Of a stretch of DNA of 64,000 nt, positions 59,233-64,000 are shown piece after piece. Every line of letters begins with the position of its first letter. The first letter of the stretch is position 1. The notes beneath the pieces are model-generated. The model was given only the letters and a program-made list of their open reading frames with translations, did not search any database and was not told the origin of the DNA. A program made the position numbers and the translations under genes. The DNA lies in assembly GCF_024198255.1 (NCBI RefSeq), contig NZ_JAJVKW010000021.1, positions 62,001-126,000 on the forward strand, written 5' to 3'. The stretch comes from Myxococcus guangdongensis. GTDB lineage: Bacteria > Myxococcota > Myxococcia > Myxococcales > Myxococcaceae.

Positions 59233-59792
59233 GGCGGTCCTCTCCTGGCGGTGGAATGCATGCCAGGCAAGGAAGAATGCGGGGCCGACAGGAAATGACA
59301 AGAAAGCGGCCACCGGCCGTGTCTGGGATTCGTCGCGCGGGAAGCGGGTACGAGCGTGTCAGGGAGTCCGGGGCGCGGACCGCGACGATTTCGTGACACG
59401 CAACTCCACGCACCTGCGTTGCGCGCCGCAACTTAAGAGCAGACAGGCGGCACTCGGAATGTGCCGGGCGGCCTCCAGCCTCCGCGTGGCCTGGGAGGTA
59501 CAGCTGCTGGCCCTCCTGGTAGCGTCCACTGCCATGCATGGCAGCGGTGGCGCGAGCGGCGGAGACGAGAACGTGCGCACCTCACGGCCTGTCGTCAGTG
59601 TGAGCGCGAGGAGCAGGGACAGCGCCCCGACCAGCGGGAAGCCCGCGCTCCAGCGCGACACGACCCTCCACTCGCCGACACCTGCCGGAACAGGCGTTGA
59701 GTGGACCACGTCTGCACACGTCCTTGCCCGTGCCTGCTTCGGACTTTCTTCAGACCTTGTTCCTACCTTGGCGAGGAACCTGGGGAGGACAC
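59233..59792. other. 560-bp gap without a convincing gene
   Basis: Open frames on both strands here have poor codon use, no ribosome sites and no recognisable motifs. The right end holds the GGGGAGG ribosome site of the dioxygenase gene. Promoters for both flanking genes must lie here but I see no clear -35/-10 pair. Confidence 0.45.
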
Positions 59793-60596
59793 ATGAGCGA
59801 CGAGGATCAGAGCCATCATCAAGGGCTCCAGCAAGACCTGCGGGTCCTGATGGCACGCGCGGGGCGCAGACAGGTGCTGCGCTGGATGGCCGGCGCGAGC
59901 CTCATTCCATTGATTGGCTGCAGCGACGATGACGACCCGACCCCGGACCCGACAGACCCGTCCGGTTGCTCGCGCATCCCCGAGGAGACCGCCGGCCCCT
60001 ACCCCGCGGACGGCTCGAACGGGCCCAATGTCCTCCAGCAGTCGGGCATCGTCCGCTCGGACATCCGCGCGAGCTTCGGCAACACCAGCACCGTCGCCGA
60101 GGGTGTGCTCACGACGGTGACCCTCACCCTCGTCGACACCAACAACGCCTGCGCCCCGCTCGCCGGCCGAGCCGTCTATCTGTGGCACTGTGACAATTCG
60201 GGGGAGTACTCCCTCTACGGGCGGGGCATCACCAACGAGAACTACCTGCGCGGCGTGCAGGAGACCAACAGCGCGGGCCAGGTCACCTTCACCAGCATCT
60301 TCCCCGCCTGCTACAGCGGCCGCTGGCCTCACATCCACTTCGAGGTGTACCCGGACCTCGCCTCGGCCACCTCGTCCGCGAACAAGCTGGCCACCTCCCA
60401 GCTCGCCTTGCCCGAGGCCGCTTGCGATGAGGTCTATGCTACGTCCGGCTACTCGCAGAGCGTCGCCAACTTCCAACGCGTCAGCCTCGCGACGGACAAC
60501 GTCTTCAGCGATGGCTCCTCCACCCAGGTCGCCACGGTGACGGGCAGCGTCACCGCCGGCTATGTCATCACGCTCGTCGTGGGCGTCGCGGGCTGA
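59793..60596 (+). CDS. exported intradiol ring-cleavage dioxygenase-family protein (Tat-type lipoprotein signal)
   Basis: A 267-residue protein; ATG 59793 has GGGAGG upstream. 'GRRQVLRWMAGASLIPLIGC' combines a twin-arginine motif with a lipobox. 'CSRIPEETAGPYPADGSNG' and 'LAGRAVYLWHCDNSGEYSLY' contain the conserved Tyr, His and Tyr, and 'GRWPHIHFEVY' holds two His of the Fe(III) site. This places it with exported protocatechuate/catechol 3,4-dioxygenase-like proteins, whose true substrates are mostly unknown. Confidence 0.93.
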   Translation: MSDEDQSHHQGLQQDLRVLMARAGRRQVLRWMAGASLIPLIGCSDDDDPTPDPTDPSGCSRIPEETAGPYPADGSNGPNVLQQSGIVRSDIRASFGNTSTVAEGVLTTVTLTLVDTNNACAPLAGRAVYLWHCDNSGEYSLYGRGITNENYLRGVQETNSAGQVTFTSIFPACYSGRWPHIHFEVYPDLASATSSANKLATSQLALPEAACDEVYATSGYSQSVANFQRVSLATDNVFSDGSSTQVATVTGSVTAGYVITLVVGVAG

Positions 60597-60820
60597 AGCC
60601 GAGGCGACCGAGGGACCGTCCCGCCCCCATTCCTCGCCCGGCTCTCCACTCGACGACGAAGCCACACCCAGGCCGGCGTGCGCGTCGGCGGCGAGCCAAC
60701 GCGGCGCGCACCGAAGCCACACAGCGAAGGCGGACGAGGAGTGGCCCTGCTCCACTCCCCGCCCGCCCCGCCTTGCGACCCGACGAGGACGCCGCCCCCG
60801 GGCGGAGGGCGCCCTCTCCG

Positions 60821-61798
60821 TCACTGGAAGAGCAGGCAGAGGGTGTCGAGCGTGTAGAAGTCCGACGGCACGAACGGCGCCCACGTCTGGCGCACGAAGT
60901 AGAGGTGACGGCCGTCCACGCTCAGCGACGGGTGGAACTCGTCCTTCTCCGTGTTCACCGCCGGCCCCAGGTTGATGGCCTTCGTCCACTTCCCGCCGAT
61001 GTTGACGCTCGCGTACAAGTCCCCGAGCCCGTAACCCTCCGGCCGGTTGAGCGACGCGAAGATGAGCACGCGCCCATCCGCGGAGATGTGCGAGTTGTAC
61101 TCCCAGTAGTCCGGGCTGTTGATGGCCGCGCTCAGCTTCTCCGCTGGCGCGTACCCCGGCCCCCGACGCTCCGCGCGATACACGTTGAAGTCCGAGTCGA
61201 ACGTCCCGCTCGCGAAGTACAACGTCCCATCCCGCGTCGCGCTCACGTACAGCTCCTGGCGGTCCGAGTTCACGTTCGGCCCCAGGTGCCGAGGCTCACC
61301 CCAGCTCCCATCCGCCTGCTTGTGCACCACCCACAGGTCGGAGTCCGCGCGCTCCTCGGTGCCCGTCACCGGCCGGGTGGACGAGAAGAAGAGCGACTGA
61401 CCGTCGACCGACAGGAACGGGTCCGTGTCCAACCACGTCCCGGAGAAGGACACCAACTGGCCCGGGGTGAAGTGGCCGTTCACCTTGCGCGTCTCGTAGA
61501 TGGCCTGGAACGGCGCCTCGGCCGAGTCCACGTGGTAGTACGCCGTGTTGCCATCCGCGGAGAAGCTGAGCCGGTACTCCGAGCGGTCCGGCAGCGAGAC
61601 CTCTCCCGGCGCGAACATGCTGCCGCCCGCGGTGCAGTTCAGGAAGCGCAGCGCATCCTCGCTGGACACCTCACTCGCGCCCAGTGCCTCGGCCACCGGG
61701 GCCGTCTCCGGCGCCTGTGAGGCGCACGCCATCGACAGGGACGACAGGGCGGCGATGAATCCCACGGACCACGACTTGCTCGGCGTGAAGCGGTGCAT
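60821..61798 (-). CDS. PD40/TolB-like beta-propeller lipoprotein
   Basis: A 325-residue protein; ATG 61798 has AAAGGAGA upstream. Signal peptide with lipobox-like 'LSMAC'. Five or six blade motifs of the WD40-like/PD40 type are visible ('YRLSFSADGNTAYYHVD', 'PFLSVDGQSLFFSS', 'SHISADGRVLIFAS', 'HPSLSVDGRHLYFVR'). Such propellers act as envelope binding platforms. Located just after the LytTR regulator on the same strand, with about 110 bp between. Confidence 0.9.
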   Translation of the reverse strand: MHRFTPSKSWSVGFIAALSSLSMACASQAPETAPVAEALGASEVSSEDALRFLNCTAGGSMFAPGEVSLPDRSEYRLSFSADGNTAYYHVDSAEAPFQAIYETRKVNGHFTPGQLVSFSGTWLDTDPFLSVDGQSLFFSSTRPVTGTEERADSDLWVVHKQADGSWGEPRHLGPNVNSDRQELYVSATRDGTLYFASGTFDSDFNVYRAERRGPGYAPAEKLSAAINSPDYWEYNSHISADGRVLIFASLNRPEGYGLGDLYASVNIGGKWTKAINLGPAVNTEKDEFHPSLSVDGRHLYFVRQTWAPFVPSDFYTLDTLCLLFQ

Positions 61799-61911
61799 GC
61801 GGTGTCTCCTTTGTTGGAGACACAGTCGCCTTCCCCCTCGAGGGCCGCACCGACGATGTGACGAACGGTGGAGCTTCCGGGGCGAACCGTGGAACCCGCC
61901 CCCGGCAACGC

Positions 61912-62697
61912 TCAGGAGGGCAGGTCCAAGGCCCGCTGCAGTCGGGCGCGGTAGCTGCGTCCAGAGGTCAGCTTCGTCCCATCCCGCAGGGTGAGCACCA
62001 TCTCCCCGGGCGCCAGCGGCTCCACCTCCTCGACGCGGTCCAGCCGGACGATGAGCGAGCGGTGGATGCGCACGAAGTCCCTCGGGTCCAGCTTCTCCTC
62101 CACCGCGGTCATCGTCTCGCGCGTCAGGAAGGACTGCTTGCCCTGGTGGACGGAGACGTAGTTGCCCTCCGCCTCCAGGTAGTCGATGTCCTCCACGCGC
62201 AAGAAGCGCATGCGCCAGCCCACCTTGGCCACCAGCCGCGTCGCATACCGCTCCGAGGCGGGAGGCAGTCGCGAGGACAGCGACTCCAACCGCTCGACGA
62301 GCTCCGCGTCCAGCTCCGTCGCCCCCGTGCGCCGGCGCTCGCGCACCCGCGAGAGGCTCTGGCGGAAGCGCTCCTGGTCGAACGGCTTGAGCAGGTAGTC
62401 GAGCGCGTTCGCCTCGAACGCCTGCACCGCGAAGTCCCGGTGCGCCGTCACGAAGATGACCGCCGGCTGGTGCTCCCGCGACACCGCGCGCAGCACCCCG
62501 AAGCCATCCGGCTCCGGCATCTGCACGTCCAGCAGCACCAGGTCCGGGCGCTGCTTGCCGATGGCGTCGATGGCCTCGTTGCCGTCCCGGCACTCGCCGA
62601 TGACGGCCATGTCCGGCTCCTCCGAGAGCAGCTCCTTGAGCCGCGCCCGGGCGAGCGGTTCGTCGTCGACGATGAGCACGCGGATGGCCTGCGTCAC
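61912..62697 (-). CDS. LytTR-type response regulator
   Basis: A 261-residue regulator starting at GTG 62697, which overlaps the kinase stop by 4 nt (GTGA). The receiver domain has acidic pair 'VDDEP' and phospho-acceptor Asp57 in 'LVLLDVQMP'. The C-terminal LytTR DNA-binding domain is at about 160-255 ('VEDIDYLEAEGNYVSVH', 'FVRIHRSLIVRLDRV'). Coupled to the upstream LytS-type kinase; the PD40 lipoprotein gene downstream is a candidate target. Confidence 0.95.
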   Translation of the reverse strand: MTQAIRVLIVDDEPLARARLKELLSEEPDMAVIGECRDGNEAIDAIGKQRPDLVLLDVQMPEPDGFGVLRAVSREHQPAVIFVTAHRDFAVQAFEANALDYLLKPFDQERFRQSLSRVRERRRTGATELDAELVERLESLSSRLPPASERYATRLVAKVGWRMRFLRVEDIDYLEAEGNYVSVHQGKQSFLTRETMTAVEEKLDPRDFVRIHRSLIVRLDRVEEVEPLAPGEMVLTLRDGTKLTSGRSYRARLQRALDLPS

Positions 62698-63740
62698 GCC
62701 GCGCGCTCCGTCCGGAAGGGGATGGCCAGCGACACCCGCGCCCCACCCTCCTCGCGCGCCTCCAGCTTCAGCCGGTGCGCGGGGCCATAGAGCTGCACCA
62801 GGCGCTCGCGGGTGATCCACAGCCCCTTGCCGCTCCCCCCGGACTTCGCCGCCGCCCCGTCGCGCAGACCCACGCCGTCGTCACGGACCTCCAGCAGCAG
62901 CTCCGGGCCCTCGCGTCTCGCGGACACCGTCACCGTGCCCGGCGCCGAGCGCGGCGCGATGCCGTGCTGGATGGCGTTCTCCACCAGCGGCTGCAGCACC
63001 AGGTGCGGCACCCGCGCCCCGAGCGCCTCCTGCGCGATGTCCTGCTCCACGCGGAGCCGGTCCGTGAACCGCACGCCCTGGATGTCCAGGTAGAGCTGGA
63101 GCGTGCGCAGCTCGTCGCGCAGCGACACCTCCTCGCGCCCCGCCGCCTCGAGCGTCTCTCGCAACAAGTCGCTGAGGCGCGCAATCATCCGCTCGCTGCC
63201 CAGGGGGTCTCTTCGCACCAGCGCGGAGATGGAGTTGAGCGTGTTGAAGAGGAAGTGCGGGTGCAGCTGCGCCTCCAGCGCATGGAGCTGCGCGCGGGCG
63301 AGCTGGGTGTCACGCAGCCGCAATTGCTCCGCGTAGTAGATGGCGTGGGCCACGCCCAGGAGCGTCAGGTAGATGAACGGGTTGTAGAGCAGCGCGTGCT
63401 CGAGCACGGCCGTGTACGCGGGCGGCGCGTCGTACCAGTGGAAGTACGGGTCCAGCGAGTAGATGACCGTCGCCCGGAAGAACGAGACGGCGAGCGCGCC
63501 TCCCACATGCAGCGCGAGCCGCGAGCGCCACAGGCGCCTGTCGAACGGGAAGCGCAGGCCGAAGTACACCACCGCGATGGTGACGGGCGCCCACAGCGCC
63601 GTGGCGAACCCGTCCGTGAGCAGCGCATGGGACCAGGACACGCCCCGCACGGAGTGCGCCTCGCTGGAGGCCGCCAGCCCCTGCAAGGTCCAGTAGGCGA
63701 AGGCCCCCACCCACAACAGCCAGCCGCGTCCGCGTGACAT
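62694..63740 (-). CDS. LytS/AlgZ-type sensor histidine kinase
   Basis: A 348-residue membrane kinase with about four hydrophobic helices in the first 150 residues and no obvious sensor domain beyond them. The His_kinase motif 'AQLHPHFLFNTLNSIS' places the phospho-acceptor at His162, and the HATPase region shows 'PLVENAIQHG' and 'VRDDGVGLRDG'. Forms a pair with the overlapping LytTR regulator. Confidence 0.94.
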   Translation of the reverse strand: MSRGRGWLLWVGAFAYWTLQGLAASSEAHSVRGVSWSHALLTDGFATALWAPVTIAVVYFGLRFPFDRRLWRSRLALHVGGALAVSFFRATVIYSLDPYFHWYDAPPAYTAVLEHALLYNPFIYLTLLGVAHAIYYAEQLRLRDTQLARAQLHALEAQLHPHFLFNTLNSISALVRRDPLGSERMIARLSDLLRETLEAAGREEVSLRDELRTLQLYLDIQGVRFTDRLRVEQDIAQEALGARVPHLVLQPLVENAIQHGIAPRSAPGTVTVSARREGPELLLEVRDDGVGLRDGAAAKSGGSGKGLWITRERLVQLYGPAHRLKLEAREEGGARVSLAIPFRTERAA

Positions 63741-63879
63741 GGCGACAAGCTACACAAAGTCCCATCGACATTCATACCCGCGCGGATTCCTCCTCTGAAA
63801 CTGGAAGGAGCACCGCCTGTCAGTCCGTCGCGACATCCGACGCTTTCCTTCGCCTTCGCAATCGAGTGACAATAGAAAC

Positions 63880-64000
63880 ATGTCACTCCTCCGCGCCCTC
63901 TTCGCCTCGCTCGCCGTGGTCCTCCTTGGCTGCTCCGGGTCGCCCGCTGAATCGGAGAGGGAGGACCCGCCGGACGAGGAGCGCGGACAGGAAGCCACGG
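63880..64000 (+). CDS. lipoprotein, N-terminal fragment (3' truncated by window)
   Basis: The frame from ATG 63880 runs out of the window. Its 40 visible residues are a typical lipoprotein signal ('LLRALFASLAVVLLGC') followed by an acidic disordered stretch rich in Glu, Asp and Pro. Divergent from the LytS-type kinase. Nothing more can be said. Confidence 0.7.
   Translation, partial: MSLLRALFASLAVVLLGCSGSPAESEREDPPDEERGQEAT

Noticed and set aside
59359..59856. A possible small minus-strand gene with one hydrophobic stretch
   Set aside because: It overlaps the well-supported start of the dioxygenase gene, has no ribosome site and its codon use is unlike neighbours.
1..64000. CRISPR array, tRNA, rRNA, insertion sequences or prophage genes
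   Set aside because: No spaced identical repeats, cloverleaf-like sequences, transposases, integrases or phage structural genes were seen by reading; a tRNAscan or IS search was not possible.

Overview
The window is high-GC DNA with dense coding on both strands. It looks like a chromosome segment of a fruiting myxobacterium, most likely Myxococcaceae (Myxococcus, Pyxidicoccus or Corallococcus type). The reasons are the many lipoproteins, kelch/HYR and ELWxxDGT surface proteins, spore-coat-U chaperone-usher genes, two secreted chitinase-type proteins, one-component and two-component regulators, a degraded kinase-like remnant, and a MYXO-CTERM-like C-terminal tail. I see no prophage, IS element, CRISPR array, rRNA or tRNA.

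Layout. 1-3.2 kb: end of a beta-lactamase-family hydrolase, a DUF1023-type alpha/beta hydrolase and a helical repeat protein. 3.4-7.8 kb: a radical SAM protein with a large unassigned C-terminal half, a DUF2652 cyclase-like protein and a zinc-ribbon/propeller protein. 7.8-9.3 kb: an ECF41-type sigma factor divergent from an AhpD-like carboxymuconolactone decarboxylase, with candidate ECF41 promoters between them. 9.4-12.5 kb: an ELWxxDGT lipoprotein and a LysR/LysE pair. 12.5-18.3 kb: a kelch/HYR surface protein translationally coupled to an OmpA-TSP3 porin-like protein. 18.5-23.2 kb: RidA, a NIPSNAP protein, a lipoprotein, a possible kinase remnant and a GH18 chitinase. 23.5-27.6 kb: a four-gene chaperone-usher operon (subunit, chaperone, usher, subunit). 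27.7-32.8 kb: AidB, a PAS histidine kinase, and a BlaI/BlaR1-like pair with a well-formed operator-promoter. 32.8-39 kb: a probably inactive GH18-like protein, a GH13 enzyme, an SRPBCC protein and an MFS exporter. 39-47.6 kb: a TPR/propeller protein, a lipoprotein hydrolase, glutamate decarboxylase, a TIM-barrel enzyme coupled to an unknown protein, an M4 metalloprotease and a TetR regulator. 47.6-55.1 kb: a GFA enzyme, an AraC regulator divergent from an SDR and an imine-reductase-like gene, a Cys-rich mini-lipoprotein, an LRR protein facing a SMI1/KNR4 protein, and a DUF3224 lipoprotein divergent from a second AraC gene. 55.4-64 kb: a three-gene operon of unknown function with a good sigma-70-like promoter, small secreted proteins, a Tat-type intradiol dioxygenase, a PD40 lipoprotein, a LytS/LytTR two-component pair and the start of another lipoprotein.

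The genes mostly form small independent units rather than one large pathway. The most interesting candidates for new biology are the radical SAM fusion at 3.4-5.4 kb, the TIM-barrel/unknown pair at 43.6-44.9 kb, the three-gene lipoprotein operon at 55.4-58.2 kb, the BlaR1-like protease with a non-penicillin-binding sensor domain, and several enzymes of normally exported families that lack a signal peptide. All functional assignments come from reading motifs in the sequence; no database search was run.
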